Shown here piece after piece: positions 46,946 to 58,639 of a stretch of DNA of 64,000 nucleotides (position 1 is the stretch's first letter; every line of letters starts with the position of its first letter). Position numbers and translations under genes: made by a program. The stretch is from NCBI GenBank assembly GCA_030765065.1, contig CM060990.1, forward strand, positions 281,321,341 to 281,385,340, in the 5' to 3' direction. The stretch is from Deroplatys truncata. Taxonomy: Eukaryota; Arthropoda; Insecta; Mantodea; Mantidae. The notes below the pieces were generated by a model. The model worked only from the letters and a program-made list of their open reading frames with translations. It was not told the origin of the DNA and made no database searches.

Positions 46946-47429
46946 AAACGCAAAGACAGTTATCAAATTTCAGTTCAAATTTTTAAATTTGTATGACTCT
47001 TACTTCTCTTCAGAGCAAGCGATTCCAACAAGTGCATCTTATTGGAGACTGAAGAAATTTTGATGCTGGACTATTTGCATTTTAAACCAAATCCCAAAAA
47101 ATATTTGCACAGGATTTAAAAATGTTAAAAGCTGTGTCTTGAGTCAATGCAATAACGTAGCTTCATACATATCATCCTGGGATAGTCGAAGTCACTTCAA
47201 ACTGATTTATGTCAGCATATGGACTTATCGCATTTGAAACATGACTCCTATATAAAGAAATATATTTCACAATATATTTTAATGTTTATACAGGTAAACC
47301 GATGGTTTACACAAAGAAATGTAATATAGTGTTCATCTGAAACAAATGCTAGCTTGTGAAAATGTATCATGTAGAATAAGGTAGGAAAAAATTCAGATCT
47401 GTCAGTTAAATAAATTTATCACATATATA

Positions 47430-47790
47430 CAGGGTGGATCATTTATGTCTAGTCTGTACAATATCTCCAAAAGTAAGCGTTGTACAAAGAAATGTCTTTA
47501 ATAAACGCTGCTTGGTTTTATTGGCAAAAGTAAGTGCCATTAGTCGTGTTCTGTTTGAAGACGTTAAGATGGTCATTTTAGGGTCAATTTAATTTCTTTA
47601 AATGGGAACCAACAATTACGGTCCATTTAAATTGACCCAAAAATGACCATCGCAGTGTCCTCCAAATAAAACACGGCTAATTGCATTTACTTTCACCTTT
47701 TGTACCAAGCAACTTTTATTCAAGACGTTTCTTTCTACAGCAGTTAGTTTTGAAGATATTGTACAGTCTCAACTTAAATGGTCCACGCTG
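47430..47790. mobile_element. Foldback MITE, copy 2
   Basis: 361 bp, CAGGGTGGATCATTTATG… to …AATGGTCCACGCTG, TA on both sides. Same family as 3075-3423. The homologous place in R2 (about 55720, ATAAATATTTCC in inverse) has no insertion. Confidence 0.85.
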
Positions 47791-47845
47791 TATATTTCCA
47801 ATTGAAAATGCATGCTTTGTCTTTCTACTGAATAATACGTATTGA

Positions 47846-48170
47846 ATGTCTATTACAGCAAGTTTAACGGACCACCTTAACACGCTCTCTGAGGAGAGCA
47901 TTTTCCTGCCTACCCAGATAGTTAAGGATAGTTTAGATTCAGGAAATAGAGAAGACGTATAATAAAATTAATAAGCAAGGTGGACACGAAATACTGAACC
48001 AGGGTTGTAGCTACCTTGGATGATGATAATAAGGTTTTTCTCCTATCAAGATGTAATTCTCAAACAGATGAAGAGCTAAAAGAAGTGCCAGGGAAATTTC
48101 AGCTGGTATACTACGGCATGTTGTCAATGGAAAAATTTAAGAAACATTAACTTCTCTTGTGTCCGTGAAG
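47846..48170 (+). pseudogene. Decayed OB-fold-like small protein gene, exon A, copy L2
   Basis: The ATG at 47846 opens MSITASLTDHLNTLSEESIF then LPTQIVKDS, ending at a stop near 47960. After frameshifts the rest is legible: a V-A-T-L-D-like segment, VFLLSRCNSQTDEELKEVPG and GKFQLVYYGMLSMEKFKKH. The block ends at a donor GAAG/GTATGT at 48170/48171. Relative to L1 it extends the protein by the segment after FLPS. Not expressible as a single frame. Confidence 0.5.
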
Positions 48171-48528
48171 GTATGTAGAAATATTCTGCTTAAGCATTCA
48201 ATATCTTCTTGTTTCACAAGGATGAAACAAACAGTTGCCTCAAAGCTATTTCATATAGGGAAATAATAATTGAGATTATAAAACAATGCATCAATTGCTG
48301 TATACTCGGATTGAATTCATTTATATATACATAATGCATGTAAATAATGTCTGGTATCTGTGGGATTATAACAATCAACGGTGAAAATAAAAGTACATGA
48401 TTAACAGGTAATAATTGTAACACTCTCCTAATAATCATGAGACTGATAGTCAAGGTACAGTAATAATAATCCTTTTTGCAGAATAATAACAATAAAACAT
48501 ACGTAATTTTTTAACCTTCTGATTACAG

Positions 48529-48675
48529 GCAAACTCAGCAGTTAAACATCATGTTCTCTCTCATTACATAACAATGTGGATGGAAGTCAAAATATTACCC
48601 ACGGAAGTGCGAAGAAGAGAGGAAGATTACGCAGCGAGAAAAAAAGCTAAAAGGAAGCTCCATGAGAGAGATTGA
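48529..48675 (+). pseudogene. Candidate exon B, copy L2
   Basis: Follows CTTCTGATTACAG (acceptor) about 360 bp after the exon A donor. One frame is open for 48 codons with a basic tail EEDYAARKKAKRKLHERD and TGA at 48673-48675; CATGAGAGAGAYTGA is kept in R2. The exon A phase predicts another frame, which stops early in both L2 and R2. Exon status is therefore uncertain. Confidence 0.3.
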
Positions 48676-50575
48676 CTCATACTTTATTGAGATTTATTTC
48701 TGTATAATGTACAGTACACACAGAATAAAAAAGTATGCATAAATTGATGTGTTTTTTGTCTGATAACAATTATAAGACCACTTTGTGCAATAATAGTAGC
48801 AACAGATTGAAGCAACATGGCGCAAATTTTTTCATCGATGTCATTTACGTTACTTCCTAGAGCTACCTATGTATTCTTATAATCCCTTGAGAGAGAACAT
48901 TCTTTAGTTCCACGATGATAACTTCAAACTTTGATGACAGTTCTATTTTACCTGAGTTTTTTATTCCAGGTCAGAAACCTTACAGACAATTTGCTGTTTA
49001 TAGAGATCACACCACCTTGTAGAATGGCATGCTGAATGCCGCGAGGGGATTTATTTTTTCACAAGACTGGTTACACGTTGAGCCATCGAAAGAAATTTTG
49101 GAAAGAACCATCACATGACCAAATCTATCTATATAAGAGAAGACTTTTTCTAAATTAATATTTTGAAAATCGGTACATGCAAAATACGTAAAGTCAGGCC
49201 GAGGACTTGCTTAGGATAGCTGAATTAACCAATGCTTTTAGACTGTACTCGGAGTCATTCCCTTGCTCTTTTGGACAGGATGGGCTTCTTTTAAAATAGA
49301 CAGTATCTATACCATATATAAGATGCAATCCTGAAGATGGCATGATCAGAATAAGGAAATTTTGTTACGGAAAATGTCATATCATCTATTAATGAAGTAC
49401 AGTACTCAATCTTTCAAATTAAAAAATACGATTAAAAAGATTAAAGCATCATACAAGCAATTTGAGATCTCGCGCAAGTCTATTACATACCATCACTTAT
49501 ACACCGAGTCTATTCACCACCATGACTACACCATGTAATTTTAGGCTGATCAAAATATCGAGGCCTTATTTAGAAGTTTAAATAATATTGTTTATTATTA
49601 TCATTATTATTGTTATTATTATATAATTGTGAGTGATTTATTTAATAAATCTACGTCCCACAATATTTACATGTTCAAATTACTCAGAGCACATTACGAA
49701 AAGCATTTATAAAACATTGAATTTGCTGCTAACCTTTCGGTAATTCTTTTATTAGGTATTTAGATCAATTTTAATGTGAACATGTATTTCAGATGAAGAT
49801 TCCGCTATATTTTTCATACACTTGAATGCATCTTGGAGGATTTTGACAGTAATTTTGCGTGCTGTTGCACACACTTTCCCCTCTCTTTATCCATTCTGCT
49901 AGCAGATATTATAAGTACTTTGGACCCCTTTATACAATGCTAAAGCATTTTGGGGGCGCTGTGTCTATTATTTCAGTTGACAATGCATTAAGTAAACTTT
50001 GAATCGGTGAACAATAACAACAATAACTTCATCGTGTGATATTTATTTTTCATTTAATGCAAACCAGATCTTCAGCGCGAGATGCAGATTTGGAAGAAAC
50101 AAGCTTCCAATATAGAAAAAGGACAAAAGTATAGCATAATTTATTAGCCATTTAGAGGTAGTTGCGGATTTAATCACAATATATCACCAGAATTCCTGAG
50201 TTCCAAAATAATGTCGATAATTTAAATGGAAACGTCATTTTACCCACTGTCTGTGCCACCATTAACAGTTACAGTGACCATCGAAACTCTCTGGTAGATT
50301 GGTAGATAATTAGGGATTAATTTTGCTTTACTAAGTTCATAAAATTACAACGTAAAAGTATCTTTGAATATTTAGCATTTTATACATGTTAAATTGTACA
50401 ACGAAAGATTGCTTCATTTCATGCAAGAACTCAGCTTTGTAACAGGATGCGGTCCAGATAATCAGCTCGATCCTCTTGCAAGACCTGATGCAACCAGATG
50501 CGCGGATGTGCGTCACCTAGAGTTAGCAACTATTTCTTGCAAATTTATGAGTAATGAGCGCGTGATATTGACACT

Positions 50576-50585
50576 TATATAAAGG
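50576..50585 (+). promoter_or_regulatory. TATA box
   Basis: TATATAAAGG lies 72-81 bases before the ATG at 50657, giving an expected start of transcription near 50607 and a leader of about 50 nt. That arrangement is usual for arthropod TATA-driven genes for secreted structural proteins. Confidence 0.55.
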
Positions 50586-50656
50586 CCGTTTTGACCAGCA
50601 CGGGCAGAGAAAGTGTTTGGGTTGTGTTGCTAGGAGAACCTTTGCTACGTGCAACA

Positions 50657-50690
50657 ATGAAGGGCGTTGTCCTTCTCACAACTGTAATGA
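50657..50690 (+). CDS. Candidate first coding exon of a secreted-protein gene
   Basis: The ATG sits in a good arthropod context (CAACAATGA) and encodes MKGVVLLTTVM, the start of a signal peptide. It stops at a consensus donor A/GTGAGTAC (50691), a phase-1 intron. A first exon that covers only the beginning of the signal peptide is characteristic of many insect cuticular and other secreted protein genes. No second exon was identified in the spacer or arms, so the gene may continue outside, be a duplicate fragment, or be dead. The product cannot be named. Confidence 0.45.
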
Positions 50691-51239
50691 GTGAGTACAA
50701 GTAATTAGCCTAAGATACTGCCAGAGAGTTGGGGAAATTCTTTGAAAACATTTTAAGATAATTTATATCCGTGAGAAAATACTTAAATACCAAAGAGAGT
50801 GAGTTGAGTCGTATTCTACATATTTATCCTATTATATTGTTTTAAAACTGACATAACGTATTAAACAAGAGAGGGGAAGCTTAACTTGTAATAAACACTT
50901 ATTTTATTATATATACACATTTCTAAAGGAATTTATAAAGAGGTTACGCAACGCTACGTAAGGGGATAGCAAAGTCTTGAACCATCATTAAATATGATTG
51001 CTTATTGCTTCTATTGGACCTCAAATAAGTGATAAATAGTAAAGGATGGATTGATGACGAACTGGCATTGTTAAACATTATATTTACAAATATGCTTATA
51101 CAAATATGTATTAACATATTTCAGTTACTCTCTTGTGTTATTTCATGTTAAACCTTAATCAATCCTGAAATAGAAAACTACCACATTCCCTCTGAACGAA
51201 GAGAACGTTATCACTCTGAAAGGGTGGGCATTATACAGT

Positions 51240-51740
51240 CTTAGACGGTGTATTAAGTCATTAGGATCCCCAAGTGATATAAAATCTTCTCATTATTCAA
51301 TTTGGGTATATCAGTTAGGCAAGCTCTACTAGTACTGGAATATTCACTTTCATCCGCTTGTTTATTCACTGATTGCTCATCCAAAGGCTCTAATTTCCTT
51401 GAAACTGACACTTCAGGTGTAACAATTTTCCAGGATCAGTTACAGACGTTCGAAGTTCTGCACAGTTCAATACTTCTTTGTTGTATCTTCTCCCATGTAC
51501 TTTGAGATGATGTAGTAAGTCATTACAGTCCACTAAAGGAGATAATATCTTCCATTCACTTAGGGTATATCAGCTTGACTCAATGAGCTAGCACCAGAAT
51601 ATTCGACTTCGCTGCTTTCATCCGCTTGTTTATGCATTCGTTGCTCACCCAAAGGCTCCAGTTTTCTTACAACTGATATTCGTGGTGTAGAAGAGATTCC
51701 AGGATCACTTACGGGTGTTCCAAGCACTGCACAGTTCAAT
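51240..51740 (-). pseudogene. Tandem-duplicated minus-strand coding-like block
   Basis: Two copies, about 256 bp apart, encode similar peptides on the minus strand: NCAVLGTPVSDPGISSTPR and RKLEPLGEQRMHKQADES near 51560-51740, and NCAELRTSVTDPGK and RKLEPLDEQSVNKQADES near 51290-51470. Differences are mostly substitutions that keep the frame, but each copy has a stop or shift. The product is unrecognised; low-complexity Ser/Glu-rich linker composition. It could be exons of a decayed transposon or host gene. Confidence 0.35.
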
Positions 51741-52384
51741 ATTTCTTCACTACACCATCTCCTATACAGTTTAAGATTTTACATTTATTCTGTTTTGTTT
51801 TGTTTTTTATAATTCTACTGCATATACAACACTTAACAAAGCGATACTTCTCATGGATAATATATGAAAAATTAAGCTTGTCGTATGTCGGCTGTAATGG
51901 AATGCCATTACAATGACTCATGCTTAAAACTAGCATGTCATGCATATCTCTGCTATATGGAGACGTATATTTTATATGACATTAAAGCTGCATCCAAATA
52001 TGCCAACAGGTGTCATTACTATTATTCTGATATTTACCCATTTTGGTACATATTCTTACAACATTGATAGCTATAAATATAAGGTAAGTTATGCTAAACT
52101 AGCCTAATCTAACATTCTGTATGAATTTCAGATTTCCATTAATTACAGCTATTCTAATAACTTCATTTAGATTCAACCACTTCGAAAGTGGGAAACGCAG
52201 AGCATTAGGGTAACTTGTGGTAGGTTAGCATGGGAATTCTCGAAGTTCAGTTAGATATATACAAGTCTAAATTTCTCATGTACCGGTTTCCTATATTCTT
52301 GCTGACTGTTATCTTTCTGTATATGGGTAGATACATTTGGTTAAATTGGAGCGGCTGTTACATTCTGCCTGTATGCACCTACGT

Positions 52385-52690
52385 TATGACTAGCTGTTTG
52401 GTAACATTTGGCTACTTTCCTGGCGTAATTCTGGTTGTTTCTTGCGAACATTTGATGACATTCTGGTTACTTTTCTGGTGACATTTGCCACCATGCTGGG
52501 CACTTTCCTCGTGAACTACTGGTTACTTTTAGGCTGCATTTGAAGACGTCCTGGTTACTTATTTATGACATTTGGTGACATTTTGGCTAGCTATGGTGAA
52601 CACGGCTATTTTTCTCTGACGTTTGGTGATATCCTGGTTACTTCTGGTGGATATTTGGGTACTTTCCTGGCATATGGTGACACATGTCTA
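52385..52690. repeat. Degenerate ~20-bp minisatellite
   Basis: TGGTTACTTTTCTGGTGACATTTG-like units recur about fifteen times with heavy variation (TGGCTACTTTCCTGG, CTGGTTACTTCTGG). Confidence 0.6.
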
Positions 52691-52894
52691 CGCTTGATAT
52701 CATTCTTGCTAAATGTTAGTGGAATATAGGAACGAATCCGGTTAACCTTGACAGTAGTTGTCTACACTGAAAGTGCTTTTATGTTCAGTGATATAAGTAG
52801 GTGCCGAACAGATATCTGGGATGACAGCGCAAAGGAAAGAGCGTCCTCTGTGGTTAAAGAATTTAAAGAATGCTTGGTTGATTCTCGTTCATCC

Positions 52895-53105
52895 TCCTCT
52901 GTAATGCTCTGTAGGATAAGTCTTCGCAGCCTGGCATGTAAAGTGGGCTCTTCTATCCTGGAAATGCTAGGGGCTTTAACGTGTCTGTAGGAGTGTTAAA
53001 CTTGTGTACTTCAGCACTATCTCTATAAGATGTGTCTTCACAGCCTGGCTTGTATAGCAGGATCTTCTATCCTGGAAAGGTTAGGGACTTCAACCTGTTT
53101 ACTAT
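52895..53105. repeat. ~124-bp tandem pair
   Basis: GTCTTCGCAGCCTGGCATGT and TTCTATCCTGGAAATGCTAG at 52920-52975 return as GTCTTCACAGCCTGGCTTGT and TTCTATCCTGGAAAGGTTAG at 53034-53090. Confidence 0.7.
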
Positions 53106-54737
53106 GGTATACATAGGCTTATTGATTTCTGGTGTTATAGCGAGATTGAATCTGGAAATACCTTTAAATGACTATTAAATGATAATATATTTTTTGTGTT
53201 TCTTCCTATATTGGAAGCTTGTTTGATCTAACTCTGCGTCTGGATAGTATGTATATCTGGTTTGCATTAAATGAAAAATATGTATAACACGATTTTCTTG
53301 TTATTTTTCGGCAATTTGATGTTAGCTTAATTTACCGTCAATAAGATTAAAGGGCAGAACTCTCAAATTGTGTAACGGCGTACAAAAGGATTCAAAGTGC
53401 TTAAAATGTTTGCTAGCAGACTGAATAAAAAGGAAATAAATGTCTGTAACAGCATGCAAAAATGCTGTCAAAGCCCTCCAGGATCCATTCAAGTGTATGG
53501 AAAACCCTAGCAGAATCCCCATTCGAAATATATGTTCACTTGCAAATTGATCTAAATACCTGTTAATAACAGGCTTACTAATAGGTTAACAGCAAATTCA
53601 ATTTTTGTGAATACTTTTCGTAATATGATCTGAGCAATTTGAACATGTAAATCTTGTGAGATGTAAATTTACTAAATGAATCATCCACAATTATGTAAAA
53701 ACAACAAAGCAAAATAGTACAATTTAAACTTCTAAATAAGGCCTCGAAATTAGGACGAGCTTTAAAATTACACGGTTTAGACCTTTATTGTTTTGACTGT
53801 ACTCGTTCTTTAAGTGGTTGTTTCGAGTAGACCTGCGTAAGATCTCAGAATGATGCTCTATTGATGCTTTATATATACATATTTTTAATGTGAAAGAATC
53901 TACTATTCATCCTCATTAATCGATGACATTACATATTCTATAAGAAAATGCCCTCATTCTGATAATTCTATCTTCAGGATTGCATCTTATATATGATATA
54001 AACATTGTCTACCTTCCAAGAGAGCAAGTGAATGATTTTGATCACAGTTTAAACGCATTGGTAATTTAGCTATTCTAAGCAACCCCTCCGGCTACCTTTA
54101 CGGGTTGTGCATATACCTTTTTGGACGCTCTTTAACTGCTGTTGTCCTTAGCGTCCCATTCTATATTGGGCGTGAAAGACCAGTAATTTTGCTCAGAGGT
54201 TTCTTAAGTGCATATACAGATTTTCAAAATACTAATTTAGAAAAATCTTCTCTTTATGGAGTAGGTCCTGTGATAGTTCTTTCCACACAGCAGGTGCTTG
54301 AAAAAATATTTTGACGGTTCAATATATAATAAATGTTGTGAAAAAATATATCTGCTCGCGCCATTTAGCACGCATGCTACAAGCTAGTGTGATTTCTATA
54401 AATCAGCGAATCGTTTTTAAGGTTTCTGATTTGGAATACAAAACCCAGTTAAAAAAACTGTCATCGGAGTTTGATGTAATGATTTTGGAGCTAAAGGAAG
54501 TTTTCTCTAAAAGGATTATAGGAATAATACACAGGTAGCTCATAGAAACTAACGTAAATGACATGTATGAAAATTTTTTGTGCAATCGTGCTTCATCTAT
54601 TTCTATTATTATTGCATAGAATGGTCTTATTATAATTACCATCAGAAAAAGAACATAACTTTAGACATTGATTTTTTTTATTCTATGAGCACTGTAAACT
54701 ATACACAAATCAAGCGTACTAAAACAGGTTACATGTG

Positions 54738-54887
54738 TCAGTCTCTCTCATGAAGCTTGCATTTTGGCCTTATTTTCGCTGTGTAATCTTCCTTTCTTCT
54801 TTGCACTTCCATGGCTCATATTTTGCCTTCCATTCGTATTTTTGTTATGTAATGAGAGGGAATATGAAGTTTATCTGCTCAGTTTGG
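54738..54887 (-). pseudogene. Candidate exon B, copy R2
   Basis: Preceded (minus strand) by TTTCTGATTACAG and ending CATGAGAGAGACTGA, as in L2. The frame homologous to the L2 basic tail (…EVQRRKEDYTAKI…) has two stops upstream. Confidence 0.3.
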
Positions 54888-55355
54888 CTGTAATCAGAAA
54901 GGTTAAAAAATTACATATATCTTATTTCTAACATTCTGCGGGAATAATAATAATACTAATTATTATTATTAATACTATTATTGCTGTTATTAATCATTGC
55001 TGTACTTGACTTTGAGTCTTCATCATTATTTGCAGACTATTACATTTTGATTTGATTTGTGTTTAAGGGTACTCAACTGCTAGGTCATTAGTGCCCTTGC
55101 AGACTGTTACAGATATTAGCTTTAAGTCATATCCTATTATTTTTCATCTTTGATTGTTATAACCTCGCGGACCCCAGCCATTATCTACTTGCATTACGTA
55201 TATATAAAGGAATTCAGCCATAGTATACAGAGATTCCCGCATTTTTTATAATCTCAATGATTATACCTCTATATGAAATAGCTTTGAGGCAACTGTTTAT
55301 TTAATCCTTGTGAAATAAGAAAATATTTAATGGTTAACGGAATATTTCTACTTAC

Positions 55356-55669
55356 CTCCATGGACACAAAAGACAATTTACATGTTTTGATTTATCCCAT
55401 CGCTACAATGCCATGGTATACTAGTAGAAATTTCCCTTGCATTTATTTTAGCTCTTCATCTGTTAAATAATTATATCTTGACGTCAGGAAAGTTGATTAT
55501 TATCCAAGATAGCTATGATCCTCGTTCCATATTTGCTGTCCACTATCCCTATTAATTCTTTATTACAGCTTTTCTCTATTTAAAGATCCTGAGCTATCTG
55601 TGTAGGCGGGAAAATATTCTCCTTGGCCAGAATGATAAGGCGATCTGCTAATCTCGCTGTAATGGGCAT
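55356..55669 (-). pseudogene. Decayed OB-fold-like small protein gene, exon A, copy R2
   Basis: ATG at 55669 gives MPITARLADRLIILAKENIF then PPTQIAQDL and a stop. Remnants further on include a TSRYNYLTDEEL-type segment and KFLLVYHGIVAMG. It ends at the perfect donor GAG/GTAAGT (55356/55355). With L2 it shows that start context and splice donor are the best-kept parts of this gene. Confidence 0.45.
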
Positions 55670-56229
55670 TCATTACGTATTATTCAGTAGAAAGACAAAG
55701 TATGCATTTTCAATTGGAAATATTTATAAAATTTGGTCAACTGACTTTGAATTCCTTGGCTAGTTTGGTCTGCATAATATATTTCCACAAGCTAGCATTG
55801 CTTTCTGTTGATCACTATATTGCATTTCTTTGTGCAAAGCTTCAGTTTATGGGCATAAAAATTAAAATAGATTGTGAAGTACATTTCTGTGTATGACGAG
55901 TAGTGTTTCAAATACGATAAACCGACATGCTGAAGTAAATTAATTTGAAGCGGATTTCCACTCCCTAAGATGGTATGCGTCAAGCTCCGGTACTGCATTG
56001 ATTCAAGACACAATTTTAAACCTTTTTAAATCATGTGGAAATATTTTTTGGGAATTTGGCTTAAAACGCAAACAGCAGCATTGAAATTTGTTCAAGCTCC
56101 GATAAGACGCTCTTGTTAGAAACGCTTCCTCTGAAGAGAAATAAGAGTTATACCGATTTAAACATTTTCAACTCAATCGTGATTGATAACCGTTTGTGCG
56201 CTTCTTCCATGTTGATTTCTATCATGTAT

Positions 56230-56350
56230 GAAACAGCATTGTGTAGAAGACTGAATATAGAAAGACATGCGAATGTGTTACGTTACTAGCATGACGATTT
56301 CTATCATGTATAAAACAGAATTGTGAAGAAGACTGAGTAGAGAAAGGTAT
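56230..56350. repeat. Two inverted copies of the ~35-bp motif in R2
   Basis: TTGTGTAGAAGACTGAATAT and TTGTGAAGAAGACTGAGTAG begin two units about 78 bp apart, each preceded by ATTTCTATCATGTAT. They are the counterparts of 46630-46945, with half the copies. Confidence 0.7.
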
Positions 56351-57469
56351 GTGAATATCACAGATTGCATTTACATTTAAAGGAATTCTATTTTGTTGCT
56401 TTTCTTAGAAAACTTGAAAATTATTTCAGTCGTTTCAGATAATACGCTGCATTAGAGTTTCTTTAGGCTTATTTATCTATGCTTCTAGGCATCTATTATC
56501 TACCTGTGATGGCATTAAAGTATGTATGCAGATATTGGCTGAGTTAAAGCATATAACACGCCAATTTTTCGAGAAAAATGTGCTTATTTTATATTTGCGT
56601 GTTACTCCTGTTAGAAATTCAATTTGTTCATTATATATTTTACAGTCAAACAGAGATATGCGTTTAATGACGCTTTCCTTTTTTAACCAGATAACTTTAA
56701 CTGTAAAAAGCACTGGTTTTTATTTCACATACAAAACAGTAGATGTTAAATATGTATCGAAAGATGCTATGTAAAGCTGTGTTAATGACTGTATACAATA
56801 TAATGCTTTAGAAATTTGTACTATAGAGCATATTTTCCGCTATGGAAGTGAGAACGCTCACTTGAATATAAAACTTGGACAAATGCCTTGAATGCGCATA
56901 CTGTTAAATATCGTGTTAAATACATTTTATCTATATACAAAGTATAGAAAGCATTTATTTTCTCAAATGGATTCTATTTAACACCTTTGATTGAAATCGA
57001 GCTATCGGATAATTGTTTAAATGTGGTTTAAAGGAAATTGCCGCGTGTTGTAGTACTTTTTAAACAATTCTTGACGTAAAACATGTTATCGACACACGCA
57101 TTTCGACCAAAGTAGCGCTAAATGTTTAAGTAAATATTAAAATAACTTGGTGAGATCGTGTTAATAAATATTCTCGCCCCTCCTGGCTCGTATTCAAAAC
57201 ACGCTTTATTATGATACTGCATTGCAATTTTTCTCGGTGAAATGTTTCTTGAAATAATGTGATTTAAACATGTGATTAAACTGAAATTCCCTGAGTATAG
57301 ATAGACTTGTTTACAACATTTAAATTAAAAAAAGCTTGTAGAAATACTATTAACTGCTGTCTCAGGTAATTGCCACTAACTGACAACCTTGTTAGTTGCA
57401 AATCACGCACACAAGCTTTTTGTCTCAGTTAGCTCATAGGGGTGAAACGCTGGATTCTATAATGGCAAA

Positions 57470-57590
57470 TTTTGATTAAACGCATGCGCGCAAATTCACT
57501 ATTTCTGAAAACTGTTGCACTATTGGACTGCGAGTTTTGTGTCCGTGATAGCTTAAGCCAATGGGATTAGAACTTTTCAGATCTCACCGA
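57470..57590. promoter_or_regulatory. CCAAT-rich module of arm R2
   Basis: GCATGCGCGC at about 57483, CTATTGG at about 57520 and CCAATGGG at about 57558, in the same order and spacing as in R1. No coding start follows on this strand. Confidence 0.4.
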
Positions 57591-58639
57591 GAAAACATGT
57601 GTATGGAGCCGGTTTTTGTGAGCATTCAGTCATGTGTTGAATAAAATAAACCCTTTGAAATATCTGGAAAAAGCAGTTTTGGAAATTCATTGTTTGCGTG
57701 GTCTTTGTAATTTCTTAAAATGTCATTATAAACTCTTTCTTCGCCTCGAACTTGTGTTATAACTTGATTTAAAATTGCCGCATTGAACAAACTGGAAAAT
57801 GTGCTTTTTTTCCAAGAAAGACTCTGTATAGATATTTCTTTGGGGGACATGCTATATTATTATTATTTGCCGGATTGTTGTCATTTAGAATAGCTTAAGA
57901 ATTCTCGTGCTGAACAAGTGAAACATTTATGTATTTTTTCAATGAAAAGACTTTTTGGGAATTTATTGGGCTTGCAGTGTTTTTTGTAACTTTTTAAAAT
58001 GTCATAGTAGTTTTTTCTTTGTCATGTGTTCTGGCTTTAGCATGGGTGAATTGTAAGATTTATTTCTTAATAATTTAATATGGTATTTTAGAAATTTCTG
58101 TACATTCTCTCTTTGTACATCGACCCTCTGTCTCGCCATTTTAGCTCACCTTATAGTTTCTAGGCCAAACCTTAGAAGATTTATTTATTTTTTCAAAGAA
58201 GAGACCTGTATGAATATTTATTTGCAGAGACATGATATTATTTTATCTGATGTGTTCACTAGCTTTAGGGTGGAAGAATTGAAAGATGTATTTTTTCTTA
58301 GATGAATATGCCAAGTGATTTTAGAAAATTGCGGATGTCTACTGAATGTGCGGGGTCTTTTAGCTGTGAAAGAACTGCAATGAATACGCCGTCTCTCTCA
58401 TTCTCCTGTATCTCTCTGCTAACTATTTAATAGCATTTGCTGCTTGGAAAACAATGAATGTGTGCGATCTTTATAGCCTGCTTTCCTACCACCTTTTATC
58501 AAATAGCCTGCCTTCAAATAGCTTTAATTTTTTTCTTCATGTTTTTGGTAATTATAGAGACTTGCGATACTTCTAAGAGGGATTTTAGTGTAACATTTTT
58601 CTTTAACTTTCATGGCTTTAGGTGTTATAAATGTTGAGG

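Larger units (their letters stand above)
41750..50195 (+). repeat. Left arm L2 of palindrome 2
   Basis: The inverse of this arm is found at 53123-59262. Anchors: 41752-41810 matches 59205-59262; 42560-42800 matches 58390-58640; 45360-45560 matches 57370-57590; 47800-48180 matches 55350-55700; 48520-48680 matches 54735-54890; 50060-50195 matches 53123-53290. Subtracting two insertions (43878-45355 and 47430-47790) leaves about 6.6 kb against about 6.1 kb in R2. The outer border coincides with the 3' end of LINE copy 2. Confidence 0.8.
50196..53122. other. Unique spacer between the arms of palindrome 2
   Basis: This segment has no inverse partner in the window. It contains a promoter and first-exon candidate (50576-50690), a tandem block with minus-strand open frames (51240-51740), a degenerate minisatellite (52385-52690) and a 124-bp tandem pair (52895-53105). 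50700-51190 and 51790-52380 show nothing recognisable. Confidence 0.6.

Noticed and set aside
57626..57850. 74-codon minus-strand frame as a gene of arm R2
   Set aside because: The homologous place in L2 uses another frame and has stops; the block is a ~300-bp tandem repeat.
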